From the NCBI GenBank assembly GCA_001600175.1, contig BCJC01000008.1, positions 188,781-252,780 of the forward strand: 64,000 nt of DNA, written 5' to 3'. The stretch is from Erythrobasidium yunnanense. Its lineage: Eukaryota > Basidiomycota > Cystobasidiomycetes > Erythrobasidiales > Erythrobasidiaceae. The position numbers were made by a program, and so were the translations under genes. Below the pieces are notes generated by a model that saw only the letters and a list, made by a program, of their open reading frames with translations, had not been told where the DNA came from and ran no database searches. How positions within the stretch are numbered: position 1 is the stretch's first letter; each line of letters begins with the position of its first letter. Shown here piece by piece: positions 45,968 to 60,616 of this stretch.

Positions 45968-47884
45968 ATGCCCGACACGACGCTGGACAGCAACCAGCGC
46001 CTGATTGTCGTCTCAAACAGACTGCCGGTCACCATCAAGAAGGGGGAAGATGGGGAATGGCAGTTTAGCATGAGCAGTGGAGGACTGGTGTCTGCGCTGG
46101 GTGGATGCAAGAAACAGATGGACTTTACGTGGATAGGCTGGACGGGTTGGTTGCATCTCTTCCTCATGCTGGATGGTCCCTCGTCACAACCTGGTCCTCA
46201 AATGACCAAAGCTTAAAGGGAACCTCATGACCCGTTTTATCCTCTCTATACTCCTTCTTGAACGCTCCTAGCCATCCTGCGTGCGAACCTAGCTGACATT
46301 CTCCGTATGTATCGCCAGGCCTTGACGTTCCTGAAGCCGAACGCGAGCACGTCTCGAAGCGTCTCATGGACGAGTTTCAATGCCTTCCCGTCTTCATCTC
46401 GGACGAGATCGCAGACAAATTCTACAATGGCTTCAGCAACTCCATCCTATGGCCTCTTTTCCACTACCGTGAGTCCACCAGGCCTGTTCGCATTGCCAGT
46501 AAATGCTGAGAGAATGCATTCGCAGACCCTGGCGAGATGTTGTTCGACGAGACGAACTGGCTGGCATACCGAGAAGTCAATTTACTGTTCGCAGAAGCCG
46601 TTCGCAAAGAAGTGAAATCAGGAGATATCGTCTGGGTGCAAGACTACCACTTGATGCTTCTGCCCATGATGCTACGCTCTTTAATAGAATCACCAAAAGA
46701 GCATTCATCCTCTACCGCCCAAGAAATGAAAGACATCAAGAACGGACTAGCAATGTCGGATGCACGAAGATCAGATATGGAGAAAGGAGGAGAAACGACT
46801 GATGGGCAGTCTGGAAAAGGAAGAGTCAGAATCGGGTTCTTCTTGCATACACCCTTTCCATCGTCGGAAATCTATAGGATCTTGCCCGTCAGGAAGGAGA
46901 TTCTGCTGGGAGTACTGCATTGCGACCTTATTGGATTCCATACGTACGATTATGCAAGGCATTTCTTGTCGAGCTGTGCAAGGGTGTTGGGCCTTTCGAC
47001 TATGCCGAATGGTAGGCCACATTCGTTCTTTCTTCACTCTCCTATACTGACTGAACTAACATCGCAGGCGTCGAATTTGACGGGCGATATGCACATGTCG
47101 GCACTTTCCCTATCGGCATTGATCCCCAGCAATTCATAGATGCAGTCGAGCGGCCCGCCGTTGTCTCACGAATCAAAGAGCTTCAAACGCGGTTCAGCGG
47201 CGTGAAGATCATCGTCGGCATCGACCGCTTGGACTACATCAAGGGTGTTCCACAAAAACTCCATGCACTCGAAGCTTTTCTTACCGAACATCCTGAAATG
47301 GTCGGTAAAGTCGTCCTTGTGCAAGTCGCCGTTCCATCTCGAGGAGACGTGGAAGAATACCAGAATCTGCGCGCGAGTGTGAATCAGCTAGTGGGGAGGA
47401 TCAATGGAAGATTTGGAACGGTCGAATTTATGCCTATTCATTTCATGCATAAATCAATACCGTTCAATGAGATGTGCGCGCTGTATGCCGTAAGCGACGC
47501 ATGCTTCGTCAGCTCTACGAGGGACGGTATGAACTTGGTGAGTCTCCCCATTTCCTCCTTCTCTCCTCAACACTGCTGATAGAACGAGTACAGGTCGCAT
47601 ACGAATACATATCCTGCCAACAAAAACGGCATGGTTCCCTCATTCTTTCCGAGTTCGCAGGTGCTGCACACTCCTTGAACGGCTCCATAATCGTGAATCC
47701 ATGGAATACGGACGAGCTCGCTCAGGGTATCTACCAAGCTATGTCCATGGACCCTGAGACGAGAGCGATGAATCATGAGAAACTGTTCAATTACGTCACG
47801 AAATACACGGCGCTGTATTGGGGGAATAGCTTTGTGAAGGAATTGGTGAAGATCAAGGCTAAGGAGGACGCGAAGACGAATTAG
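45968..47884 (+). CDS. TPS1: Alpha,alpha-trehalose-phosphate synthase (UDP-forming)
   Basis: Tps1 makes trehalose-6-phosphate from UDP-glucose and glucose-6-phosphate in the cytosol, for stress tolerance and glycolytic control. The start at 45968 (MPDTTLDSNQRLIVVSNRLP) matches the usual N-terminus. GT20 motifs in order: SSGGLVSALGG, TWIGWTG, PVFISDEIADKFYNGFSN, SILWPLFHYH, WVQDYHLMLLP, FFLHTPFPSSEIYR, DLIGFHTYDYARHFLSSC, VGTFPIGIDPQQF, IVGIDRLDYIKGVPQKLHA, SSTRDGMNLVAYEY and SEFAGAAHSL. At least four introns. An insert of about 35-40 hydrophilic residues lies between MMLRSL and RIGFFLHTPFP, where most fungal Tps1 proteins have only a few. It shows no usable intron borders. TAG at 47882-47884. 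Confidence 0.95.
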
Positions 47885-48361
47885 AAAAGACGGATGGGGC
47901 TGTACAACGAGTTGCACCGTACGAACAGGGTATCTACCATACCTCCTCGCTACGGCAGGATCAGGCAAGAGAGTGCAGTATTTTCAGTCGGGCAGTATTT
48001 TCGTTGGCTCTTTCAGTAGATCCGCTTCCTAGACCTTGTATAGCATCTTCCTATCGTGCAGTTTACAAGGATATACACGATCTCCCTGCTGATTGCCTGA
48101 AGTTGACACGCTCGGTCATCGTACCATCCCAGAATTTTTGAGGTCGGACCTTTGACTCTGCTTAACGCCAGCGAGGGAGTCCGAAAGGTTTTCCTTTGCC
48201 CATTTCGATAATACCTTACGAAGCTCAACAGCCAACACGCTCCCTTTCCATTCAATCTCAAGCAGAGAGAAAGTCGCAAAAGAAAAACACGGACCTTTGA
48301 GGCCGACTACGCAAGCTTGAAAAGAAAGTAGAATCGACAGAAGACGTTTCAAGCTTCCAGA
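47885..48361. other. Intergenic region between TPS1 and ERG11
   Basis: 477 bases between same-strand genes. Nothing recognised beyond the expected ERG11 promoter. I could not pick out a clear sterol-response element by eye. Confidence 0.5.
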
Positions 48362-50348
<1,987 letters not shown>

Positions 50349-50618
50349 ATTCGTGCATGTCTCTTCTGTCTTGTCGTACTTTCTAGAAGTGCCTTTTAGG
50401 CTTTAGACGGACTCCTAATGTAATCCTATAATCCTGGACTCTTCCATCGCAGCATCTGCCCGAAGGACCATCACATCGTCAGCAGAAAAGCAGAAAGACG
50501 TTGCAGTGCAACCGTTCCACAGCGGATAGCAGCCGGCCCCAGGAGTGACTCGCTTTGAAAAAGCTGCAAGGGCTAAAGATGCAACTCCTGCTTCAACTTC
50601 TCGCGACTAACAAGGAGG
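50349..50618. other. Intergenic region between ERG11 and the ABC transporter
   Basis: 270 bases between same-strand genes. No motif or repeat seen; presumably the ERG11 3' end and the ABC promoter. Confidence 0.4.
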
Positions 50619-53600
50619 ATGAAGACGCCGATGGAGGGCGTCGCCTTGCCTGCTGTTCTGGCACTGACTTCTGGCCTGTCATGGACCTATCTGATTCTGG
50701 CGACATACTTCTATCGCGGACCTCAAGGCATCCAACTACCTAAAGATGTAGACGACCTTCACATAGATGATCTACTCGATCAAGATACACCTGTCGAAGT
50801 TCAAGCTTGGGAAGCTAAGATAGCCAGGCGGAAACTCGTCTATAGCGGAGTCGCATGCATTGCTGCTGCTTTCTGTATGACTCGAGGTGGTGCGAGAAGC
50901 ATCCTCTGGACTATGCACTGCGCTTCGATGGCTGCTACCGGTGTAATCTGGCTCAAGCAGAAAGAACCGGCTCTGCATTGGAGAAGTACGCAGTTCCTGG
51001 CTGGAGTTCTGACAGTAAGTTCGCATGCCTTACTCGATCACGTATGCAAGCTGAGCCCTGCGGCTAGTGTCATTTGGCACTCATCGCCGGAAGCACCTGG
51101 TCAAGAAAGCAAGACTTGGCCAAGAACGTTGCGCTTCTCGCAACTGTCGCAAGCTGGTGTATTACTGTGACGATCCCTCGTGGACCACCTCAAGTGACGC
51201 GCTCAAGTTACACCTATCCCAGTGCGAAAGCTGTTCCGATCACTTCGCACCAGGTCCAGTCCTCGCTCATCAATGTCATAACCTTCAGCTGGTTGATGCC
51301 AGTCTTGCAAGATGCTTGGACTAGAGAGAAGCTCGGAGAGAAGAGTTCTGTGGACCTGCTTCCCCACCTACCATATACAAGTCGGAGTTTCTACCTCAGC
51401 AATCTGTTCAAGCGATCAGTAGCTAGCTCGGTCGGTGCATCGGGATCAAAGAGTAGATGGAGTACACAGCATCCATTCTACGGACGGCATCCTTATTTCG
51501 TCTCGGGCCTAGTCTGGCGTGTCTACATCATGCACAGCTGGACTCTCTTTGTCGCGACCCTATACCAGATCACTCATTCACTGTCTACTTTCCTACCTGC
51601 TCTCCTGACTCGTCAGTTCCTCAAAGCACTAGAAAGGCGTGAGGAGGACGGAGACAAGACGGCTGTCTACCTGTCTCTTGGAATTCTCGTGCTGGCGTCC
51701 GCCGCGAGGGTTGTCTTGTCTAGCCAGGTCTATACACGCTTTAATGTCTGTGAAGGTCGCCTTAAGACACAGCTCAATAGCATGCTCTACGAGAAGATGC
51801 TGAAGCTCCGCGACGCCTCGGTCACATCGGCTAGCACCGGTGGCCAGTCAAAGCAAGCTAACATTCTTAACCTCTTCTCAGAAGATTCTGGCAAGACTGC
51901 AGTGTAAGTGGCGTCCTCTGTCTTCCCTAGCTTTCGTACAGATATGCGCTGACTAGCATATTCGCGCCCTCCGAAGCTTCCCTTTCCATGTTGTGAACAC
52001 GTTCATCTCGTTCCCTCTGGAGATCGTATCAGGTGGCATCGCCTTGTATGTGACATTAGGGCTTGCCGGCTTCGTTGGCCTTCTGGTCCCGCTTGCCTTC
52101 GTTCCTTTCACGAAGATCTTGGTCACGAAGTACTTCATTCTTCAAAAGGAGATATTGCAAGCAAAGGACAAGAGAGTATCTACGATGAATGAGGTAAGTT
52201 GGCTTCGGCGAGCTCTGATTCTCAATGGAGCGCCTTCTCACTATCACTGCTCAGATCCTAGCATCAATCCGCTTCATCAAATTCATGGCTCAAGAGCGAG
52301 CGTGTGAAGAGCGCGTGATGCAGGCTCGCCGGCATGAGCTCTCGCTAGTGTGGAAGCAAGTCCGCTATGGAATCGCTGTGAACTCGATAGGCCTCTTCGG
52401 ACCTGTCTTTGCGCTGGTGGCAGCATTCGCCTTCTACACAAAGGTACAGGGACGCGTTTTGTCTCCTGCAGACGCCTTCTCGTCGGCCATCATCACCGGT
52501 ATCTTGCGCTATTCGCTGGATGTGAGTGCTTCGACCGCATTCTTTCATTCCTGAACCAAGCGAGCAAGAAGCTGATTACTGCGTTCTCAGGGCCTGTATG
52601 GCATGATACCTTCTCTTGCAGCGGACATAGCGTCCCTGCGTCGTGTTGGTGAGTGTGTAATCTGTATGTCCGGCCTCATCACTTACTGAACTTTCTCCTT
52701 GGCAGATGCCTTCCTGTCTCAAGAGGGATTGAATGCAAATCTGGTCACACAGACTCGACATGGCGGCCGCTCCGTGCTCGCGATGAACCATGTCGATGCC
52801 GCCTGGGCGTCTGATCTACCTCGGTTCCTGCACAACCTCAACTGCGACTTCGAAGAAGGGGTCAACCTGATTGTCGGACCATTGGGATCCGGTAAGACCC
52901 TCCTGCTACTCAGTAAGGCATTCGGACTCGTCTACTCATGCTGTGCGGGCTGACATCTTGCCAGCCTTATTAGGAGAATCTGTAATCAGTAAGGGTAAAG
53001 TAAGGTCACACATAATCTTTTCCTCAATACTCGCATGATCGCTGACTGGCTTACAGATCACACAGCAAATTGCGGACTCCCCCAAGCAAGCAAAGTCAGA
53101 CGAAACCAAGCAAAAGCTTAATGGTCGCATGTGTGCCTTCGGTAAGCAGCCAGTCATCACTGTCACCTCGAATACTAGCTGACGTCGAAGCAGCACCTCA
53201 AACACCATGGCTCGTGAACGGCTCAGTACGCGACAAGTAGGTTCAACGGTACTTATACTATCAAATGTCTGCTAAAATGCTATATCAGCATTCTCTTCGG
53301 TGCCCACATGGAGGAAGCTCGCTACCAGGACGTTCTCCATGCGTGCTCACTCCTTCCCGACCTCGAGCTTTTTGCAGATGGTGATCAAACACAAATTGGC
53401 GAGAGGGGTGAGAGGATAAGCATTCTTCAATAGTGAACGCTGCTGACACGTATCTCAGGAGTCATCCTTTCGGGAGGCCAAAAGGCAAGAGTTGGATTAG
53501 CCAGAGCGCTTTACTCACCGGCTACATTCCTTTTTCTGGACGATGTCTTATCAGCTGTCGACTCGCATACCGCTCAGCATATCATCAAGTACTGCTTCTC

Positions 53601-56330
53601 TGGTCACCTCGTCGAGAAGCGCGTGATCGTTCTCGTCTCGCATCAAGTCCAGTTATGCCTGACTTCCGCTGCCACTGTTCTACATCTGGATCACGGGAAC
53701 GTCTTATATACTGGTACAGCTGTCGGCTACTCCTCCAGTCCATTATACGCATCACTGCTACAAGCCCTCAATGATAGCCATGTTACGCTGGGAATCGAAA
53801 GTACGGGTGCAAATGATGTTGAGGAGAACCCATTGGGAAAGCATCGGGGAGACTCCAAGGCCAAACAGGTTGCCGAAAGTAAGGCCCTTGTGCTCGATGA
53901 AGGAAAGGTAGGTCAACCTGGAAGCTCTGCACTCTGGATTCTAGCTGAGGCTGCTTTCAGGGCGTAGGCGATATCGGATTTGGTGTCTGGATGTTCTGGG
54001 CTCGCTCGAACGGCGGGAGTCTATTCTGGCTGGCTGTGCCGCTTGTGTGGGCATCCTCACGTGGCAGTCTCGTGCTCATCGACTACTGGACGTCGTAAGG
54101 CTTGGAATATACACACTCTACGAGAACCGTCATGCTAAGTATGCCTTACAGGCGTTGGACGGACCATGATGTCGCTAGTACGCACCCTCAAGCCGGAAGC
54201 AATTACTACATAGGCGTATCTTTAGCACTATGTCTGCTAGCTATGATACCCAATCTTATGAGATGGGTGAGTCTCGAATGACATTCAAAAACTCATCGGT
54301 AGGCTGAACACCTGTGCTAGCCGCTGGTCTACTTGGGCAGTATGAGGCTTTCTAGCACTGTGTATGCAGGTAAGTCCGGCCAAGCTACCCTCTTGTATCT
54401 TCACTGACAAGATATCCTAGATATGCTGCATGCGGTTCTCAGATCGCCGATGCGCTGGTTTGATACGAACCTCCTGGTATGTCAGCTTGCTTGTAAGGTG
54501 CAACGGACGGCATACTAAGGGTTTAGCATTACAGGGTCGGCTATACAACCGGTTCGGGCATGACATCCAAGTGATCGATGTTGAGCTTTCCAAGCTAGTT
54601 GGATCTACCGCGGTGAATACACTCACCAGCGGGTCCGAAGACTGCTGCTGAACCTTTCTTACAGATTAGCATCGTCAATGTCCTCTTCACAATCATCGCT
54701 GTGACAGCTGTCTCAGCTTGGGCTCTGTTAATCGTGGTGCCGGTCGCGATCTGCTGGATCTAGTAAGGCTCTGACAGTGATAATGCGGATCGAAGCTGAA
54801 AGCATCCCAGCTATGGACGCTTGTACAAGGTAGCTGCTCGAGACTTCCGACGACTGGATGCTGTCAATAAATCACCTCTATTCTCGCTGTACTCGGAGAC
54901 TGGTGAGCGGTAGCAACCAATTGGGTCTGCATCGAAGCTCAAGCACGCAACAGTTTCAGGCGCTGCCATCATCCGTGCCTTTGGGGCATCTAAGCGCGTA
55001 TGCTCGTCTTGTGCTCCACGATGAGGCCCAGCTTACGCCAGATTTACAGTTCCTAGTCGAGTCTCATCACCGAAACGATGCCTCTCAGATGTTCATGTTC
55101 CTCAACTGGTACCTGAATAGATGGCTTGGCTTCCGATTCGAGCTTCTCTCGGTCTGCTTAACAGCTGCCGCTGGCCTGTTCGTGGTACTGAAAAGGGACA
55201 TGGCACCTGGGCTAGCGGGTTTTACGCTGGCAGTCGTTCAAAAAGGAGGAACAGATATGATGTGGTTGTTCCGTCAGCTCACATATGCCGAAGTGGCCAT
55301 GGTCAGCGTTGAAAGATTACAAGAATACACGCAACTCCCGCCAGAGCCCGATACTCCCGTCGAGCAAGTACCAGCGAGTTGGCCGGAAAGAGGAGAGATC
55401 TCTGTCGAAGGCTTGTCTGTCCGCTATTCGCCAGGGCTGCCGCAAATCCTCAAGAACGTTTCATTCAGAGCGGCAGCTGGCCAGAAGATAGGCATAGTTG
55501 GAGCTACAGGAAGCGGCAAGTCTACACTGGCTTTGTCCTTCTTCCGCTTCGTAACTGCAGATGCGGGCCAGATCACGATAGATGGGGTGGACACCTCGAA
55601 GATCAGCCTTTTCGACCTACGATCTCGGTTGAGCATAGTGCCGCAGGAGCCGGTACGTGTGCTGAGTGTGGGTGGAGCTTTTAGCTGATCACAATTTCGA
55701 AGACTATCTTGTCGGGAACTTTGCGGAACACTCTAGATTCGTTGCGAGAGGGCTTCAGCGATCTCGGGATGTACGATACTCTTCGACGCGTTCACCTTCT
55801 GAAGGACCAGAACTCCCTTCAGAATACGATTTTCAGTAATTTAGATTCCCACATCAGCGAGCAAGGAAAGGTATGCCACGAGCTCAGTTACGGGGTGAGC
55901 TTGGCTGAGACACCCTACAGAATCTATCGGCTGGAGAAAAGCAGCTCCTCTGCTTGGCCCGAGCTATCTTGCGCAAGAGCAAGATTGTCCTGCTCGACGA
56001 GGCGACGAGCTCGGTAGACTTCGAGACTGATCAGTTGGTCACGCACACTCTCGCTGAAGAATTCAGGGAGTGCACCATGCTGGTCATTGCTCACCGACTC
56101 CGGACTATCATAGGCTTCGATAAAGTCCTGGTCATGCACAACGGAGAAGTTGCAGAGTTTGGCAGCCCGCGCGTCCTGCTGGCGGACCCAGAAACCCGCT
56201 TTTATGGCTTGTGTCAAGCTGTAAGTAGCAGCAGCACAATGACAATGTGGTCATAAGCTGACTTCACCTCCAGGCGGGTGCGCGCGAGTTCGCAGCTCTG
56301 CAAGCGGCTGTCGCCAAAGAGGATAGCTAG
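50619..56330 (+). CDS. ABCC/MRP-type full ABC transporter
   Basis: A full-length exporter of the MRP (ABCC) family, which pumps glutathione or other conjugates out of the cell or into the vacuole. The ATG at 50619 (MKTPMEGVALPAVL) opens extra N-terminal helices (TMD0-like). TMD1 follows (YIMHSWTLFVATLYQITHSL, MLYEKMLKLRD), then NBD1 with Walker A GPLGSGKT, VRDNILFGAHMEE, signature LSGGQKARVGLARAL and Walker B FLFLDDVLSAVD. TMD2 starts at GVGDIGFGVWMFWAR and has AAIIRAFGA. NBD2 has Walker A GATGSGKST, QITIDGVDTSKISL, SIVPQEP, signature NLSAGEKQLLCLARAIL and Walker B IVLLDEATSSVD. NBD1 has Asp in place of the catalytic Glu, as is usual in ABCC. The NBD2 signature reads LSAGE in place of LSxGQ. 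About 15-20 introns. Tail ends ALQAAVAKEDS. Confidence 0.92.
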
Positions 56331-56433
56331 ACGCAACCAGGCGTACTGCTGGAATGTTATACCTTGTAGCTAGACATTGTTAGAGACCAGCTAAGGGCAA
56401 ACACGACCCCTGTTTCTTGCCCTCCTGACAATC

Positions 56434-58006
56434 ATGGCCGAGATTCCATCTGGCGTGATTGGCTATTTGCACGTCTTCTACATTACTCTTTCTTGCATCT
56501 CTGTCACTTGCTGAAGATACTGCATCAACAGCCGCTCTGCCTACCCATTGTTGACGTTCGACGACGACTGGCTCGAGGGCGCGTATACTCTTTCGCGCTT
56601 GAATAGCAACATAGCCAGCAGCTAACAGCATTCGTGTTGTGCTGAGTGTAGGCTGCTGGCAAGCTCTGCGCGAAAGATACCCCGACAAACCATGGACGGA
56701 TCTCAAGAAGAAGGTCGAAAGCCAGCTACTCCTGTCTGACCTTGCTGTATCGACTAAGGCCACAGGGAAGATATTACCAGCTGCTGGCAACATTCAGAAT
56801 GACGGATCTTCTGTTCTCTTCCCGAAAGAGCGAGTTGGCGTTCTCGTCCAGATCATGGAGATTACGGAAATTGGGTACCCTGCTCTGCAGCTCCTCGACA
56901 TGCAGAAGGCAAAGATTGAAGACAAGAAGTACTTACAACGAGAAGGACGCGAAAACAGACGTGTCTTGATGGACGTTGATCCCACACAAGCAAATCACAA
57001 TGGACAAGATGCTCAGCCCGAAGAACCTAGAAACGACAAAGCCTTTCCCAGAAGTATGCTTAGACTGGTCGTCAGCGATGGACATAGCGAATACATCGCT
57101 ATCGAATATAAGCGAGTTGCTTCGCTTAGCCTGGATGACACTCCGCTGGGAGCCAAGGTGAGCATATACAATTATAGAAGCACAGATTTAGTGCTGACTC
57201 AAGGTATGACAGATGTTCTTGCGTAATATCCGCTTACAACGAGGAGTCCTGTTTCTCGAACCTGGCAGCTGTACCTTGAAGTCGGACAGCTTGATTCATG
57301 CTTTGAACAACCAGCGAGATGAACTTCTTCTACTTGCTTTGGAGAAGCGTATTGAGTGAGCACAGCTGGCTTCCTTCGTACGAGCTCACTGACGAGCCAC
57401 CGACCTAGGCCCAACAACAATGCACCCATACAAGCCAGACCACAGAACGGGCCGCCTAGACAAGCTCAACGACCAGTGCAGCCCAAGCTGGAAGCGCCTC
57501 CTCGTGCTCCGCCAGCTCGTACAGCTAAAGCTGGACCTTCAACGTTTCCACCGAAGAGCAAAGTTCTAAAAGAAGCGCCGAAAGCAGAGGATCTTGATGA
57601 TCATCTCTTCGACGACCTAGACATTGACGATGGAGAGATGGATGAGATCGTGCCCTCACAGCCCATCGTCCCTAAGGCGAACACCAAGAGCAGGAAAGGA
57701 AAGTCGACCAAGAAAGAAGAAACGGTGGATGATGATGACGAGGATCTATGGGCTGAGGCCGAGGTGAAGACTAGGGCTGCTCCGCCAGTGAAGAAGCCCA
57801 AAGTGGAAAAACCGCCTACCCAGGTCATCGAAATCAACACGAGCGAAGGAGATTTGGCAGCTTATTTCGATGACGAGGTCGATATACTGGATGACGAAGA
57901 GGAGGACGAGGAAGCTGAAGTACAGAAGCAGCTGGTTAGAAGCTCGAGCCCGTGGAGAAGTATCAAGCCCCGTCGACCCGAGGTGATAGAGATCGACGAC
58001 GATTAA
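56434..58006 (+). CDS. RMI1: Rmi1-like subunit of the RecQ-Top3 complex
   Basis: Rmi1 joins Top3 and the BLM/Sgs1 helicase and helps dissolve double Holliday junctions. The ATG at 56434 (MAEIPSGVIGYL) is followed by an unresolved first junction. The next exon gives AYPLLTFDDDWLEGA and, over an intron, VGCWQALRERYPDKPW, matching the N-terminal helical module of Rmi1. Then TDLKKKVESQLLLSDLAVS. The OB-fold strand blocks are VLVQIMEITEIGYPALQLLD, MLRLVVSDGHSEYIAIEYK and GAK-MFLRNIRLQRGVLFLEP. The last exon is Pro-rich then acidic and ends with PEVIEIDDD, which fits a SUMO-interacting motif; VIEINTSEGD earlier may be another. TAA 58004-58006. The fungal protein is longer at its C-terminus than yeast Rmi1. 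Confidence 0.82.
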
Positions 58007-58238
58007 TTTCGCCAGAGTCAGTATCAGTCGATGTAACGCAGTGTGTTGTTGCTACATGCACGAAGAATAACGATTGTAGCGGTAGAAGTAACAACAGCCT
58101 GCTCGAGAGAATACAGCTATATAAGACTGAAGCAATAGATACATGCATATACTCAAGGATGCGCCAGCTCAAACTCAAAGGCGGAGAAAGTAGCTAAAAG
58201 GACGGATCAGCCCGACGACAGGGGTTTTAGTCGAAAGA

Positions 58239-59267
58239 CTATCCCAGCACCTTTGGTCTCTTCTTCTTTGAGCCACCTTTCTGGAAGCTTCGCCAGTCTG
58301 TGACTCTTGCCTCTCGTGAGTCTGTAAAGGGCAAAAGAACCAAGTTGAGCATTGTCCACTATCACAAATAAATGAAAGCGAACGCACCTTCCCACGCTGC
58401 CTTGTCTTCGTGCTTTCGCTTCCTCTCTGCATGTTCCTTGTCGAGTCGCTGTGCCTCAGCTCCTTCTGCTATCATTGTCATCTTGACTGTCCGCCTCTTC
58501 CGCAGCTCGTCCTCGACGAGCAGTTCCTTGCTCTTCGTCCGTACTCGTTCACGAAGCGTAGGCTGTAGGAAGCGTACCTTGTCGTGCGTATCTGGTGTAT
58601 CGGGTCCTAGACCTAAAGTACGGAGCACGAGCATGCGGGCGTCACCGCTGGAAGCCAAATTTAGCGGGGCTACATCTTGAACAAGTCCAGAAGAACCTAC
58701 ATAGTCCGATCTAGTGCTCTAGCAGGCCGAAGAGCATTAGCTGACGGTATTTGGCCTCGTTTGCTTGGGTTCACCTACTTGCGCTTCTCCTCGTTGAGCA
58801 GATCCTGCTGCGCTTTCTTGAGCAAGTCAAAGGCCTCTGGTCCCCTGGGATGGTGAAACCTATCCGGGTGGATCATAAGCGACTTCTTCCTGTACACCTT
58901 GTCTGCGATACGCTCAGCGAGTCAGCCCAGCCCAGCCCGCTTGAAGCAGTAGCAGCGGACTCACGCAGCTCATCATCGGTGATGTCCTTGTTCACATCGA
59001 GGATGTCGTATGGATTGAGCTTGAACGCTGTCAGAATGCGGTTCGCCTGGTCGAGCCCGGCGTCAGCCCCAGCTGCTTTGGCTCGATCCAACGACAGAAA
59101 CGCACCTCCTCCTCGCGCTGCACACCAGAAGCTTCATTTGCAAGGATCTTGTCGATATCATCTAGGCGGACAGACTCCAATTTGTCCGGCACCTCTTCGT
59201 ACTTGACTTTGCTATCTGCGGGTTTCGATGAGGGTTTATTCATCGTCGAAGAGGAAGTACTAGCCAT
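58239..59267 (-). CDS. SPF31: DNAJC8/Spf31 J-domain protein, spliceosome-associated
   Basis: A J-protein that co-purifies with spliceosomes. The start at 59267 opens MASTSSSTMNKPSSKPADSK. The J domain is split by introns: ILTAFKLNPYDILDVNKDI, DDELR, then KKSLMIHPDRFHHPRGPEA with the HPD motif, and FDLLKKAQQDLLNEEKRK. The C-terminal coil is very charged (TLRERVRTKSKELLVEDELR, RRTVKMTMIAEGAEA, HAERKRKHEDKAAWE). It ends VTDWRSFQKGGSKKKRPKVLG, which keeps the family's DWR and basic tail. Stop at 58239-58241. About 230 residues. A short divergent promoter is shared with the HIT gene. Confidence 0.9.
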
Positions 59268-59421
59268 GATCTGTCTCTGATCCCCGTCAAAGAGCTGTTG
59301 TAGAGACCGTCTCGACTCAAAGTCAGTTTGGGTTCGTCGGGAGCCAACAGCATCAAGGTCAATTCCGAAGCGACTTCGTCCAGCCTACATGTCTCTGGAT
59401 CTACGGTGACAATAACCAAGT
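59268..59421. promoter_or_regulatory. Compact bidirectional promoter, DNAJC8 / HIT gene
   Basis: Only 154 bases separate the two divergent starts, so promoters and leaders must overlap. No TATA box is seen. Confidence 0.4.
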
Positions 59422-60289
59422 ATGATGGACTCTCTGCGAAACTGCTTTGGCGCACCAAGTCCGCAGGCAGAGCCTCGAGCCTCGTCGAACAAATGCATCT
59501 TCTGTGATATCTCAAGAGAGCGTGGCTTCAATGTCGTCTACGATGTATCTCAGTCTCCTTACACCTCATGCTATCCTGCCTAAGTGCCTATGCTCGCGAA
59601 CAGGACTCCCGGTACACCGTGTTTGCTGATCGCTCACCTGGCGCAAAGATGCATCTTCTCTGCGTTCCTAAACGTCACATAGGCATGGTGATCTTGCTCT
59701 GGTATGGGATGCGCGACTGACTCACCCTGTTTGTCGTTAGCCAATGTCAAGGCGCTGACATCCAGCGAGGTTCCAATGCGTAAGCTAATCACTCACTCCA
59801 ATCTACATCCTTATTCACACTATTTGCAGTTGAAGAGATGGCGAATATTGGCAGAACAATGCTTGAGCAAGAAGGCTTCGCGGACAGTCAACAGCGGTAA
59901 TTTGATCATTTGTGACTTCTGATCCGGGGTCACGAGCTAATACACGTATTGCGTATTAGGCTTGGCTTTCATATACCACCGTGAGTGCTTGTCATCAGGA
60001 AGGTCGCGCGATACACTGTTTACTAATCTGATTCCACTTTTCCTAGCTTTTACTCTGTAAGCTGCTGCTACCACCGATGTAGAGTGTACTAAACATATAT
60101 ATCCAATGTCAGGTCGACCATCTACACCTCCATATACTAGGCCTGCCCTTCGTGGGTGTGTGGTCGCGCTGGAAGTATCGGCCAAATTACAGCGGCAGTC
60201 ACGGTAAAGGGCTATCTCATTTCGTTGAAGTAGGACAGGCTATAGATATTCTGGGGTCCGGCGGGAAAATTGGTGTTCGGCCGTGTTGA
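59422..60289 (+). CDS. HIT-domain nucleotide hydrolase-like protein
   Basis: A histidine-triad protein, a superfamily that hydrolyses or transfers nucleotidyl groups. Two ATGs in tandem (59422, 59425) start MMDSLRNCFGAPSP. A CxxC pair follows (NKCIFCDISRERG), then over an intron DSRYTVFADRSPGAKMHLLCVPKRHI. A later exon gives VKALTSSEVPMLEEM-like sequence and GRTMLEQEGFADSQQR, then LGFHIPPF. The catalytic triad is SVDHLHLHILGLPF, the H-x-H-x-H signature, followed by WSRWKYRP. Stop TGA 60287-60289. The order CIFC ... HIPPF-SVDHLHLH places it near the Hint/aprataxin-like group with a short N-terminus. No FHA or zinc-finger domain is visible. Confidence 0.82.
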
Positions 60290-60616
60290 TTGTAGAAGTA
60301 CCTTGTTCTCGCTCTTAACGATTAGGGGCAATAGGCTAGGCTGCAAGGCAATGCCTGTACTCCCTTATATCATGATTTCAACGCTTGTTGCGAACAAATG
60401 CTCTTTCGTAGCTTGGGACTGCATCGATCATTCAAGGCCAGAAGAACACTTTCGAAGCGGCCTAAGCGCGTCCGCATCATCAGAGCGACATAGGCGATTC
60501 TAGCTACTGCATTTCTTCTTCTGGGCGTCAACCTTCCTTGGCTTCTTACGAACCTGTGCATGCTGACTAAGACGCTACGATCTTCTGCAAGAATACCATC
60601 CCTACTGCACAGAACA
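60290..60616. other. Intergenic region between HIT and GST genes
   Basis: 327 bases between same-strand genes. Short open frames on either strand have no motifs. Nothing recognised. Confidence 0.45.
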
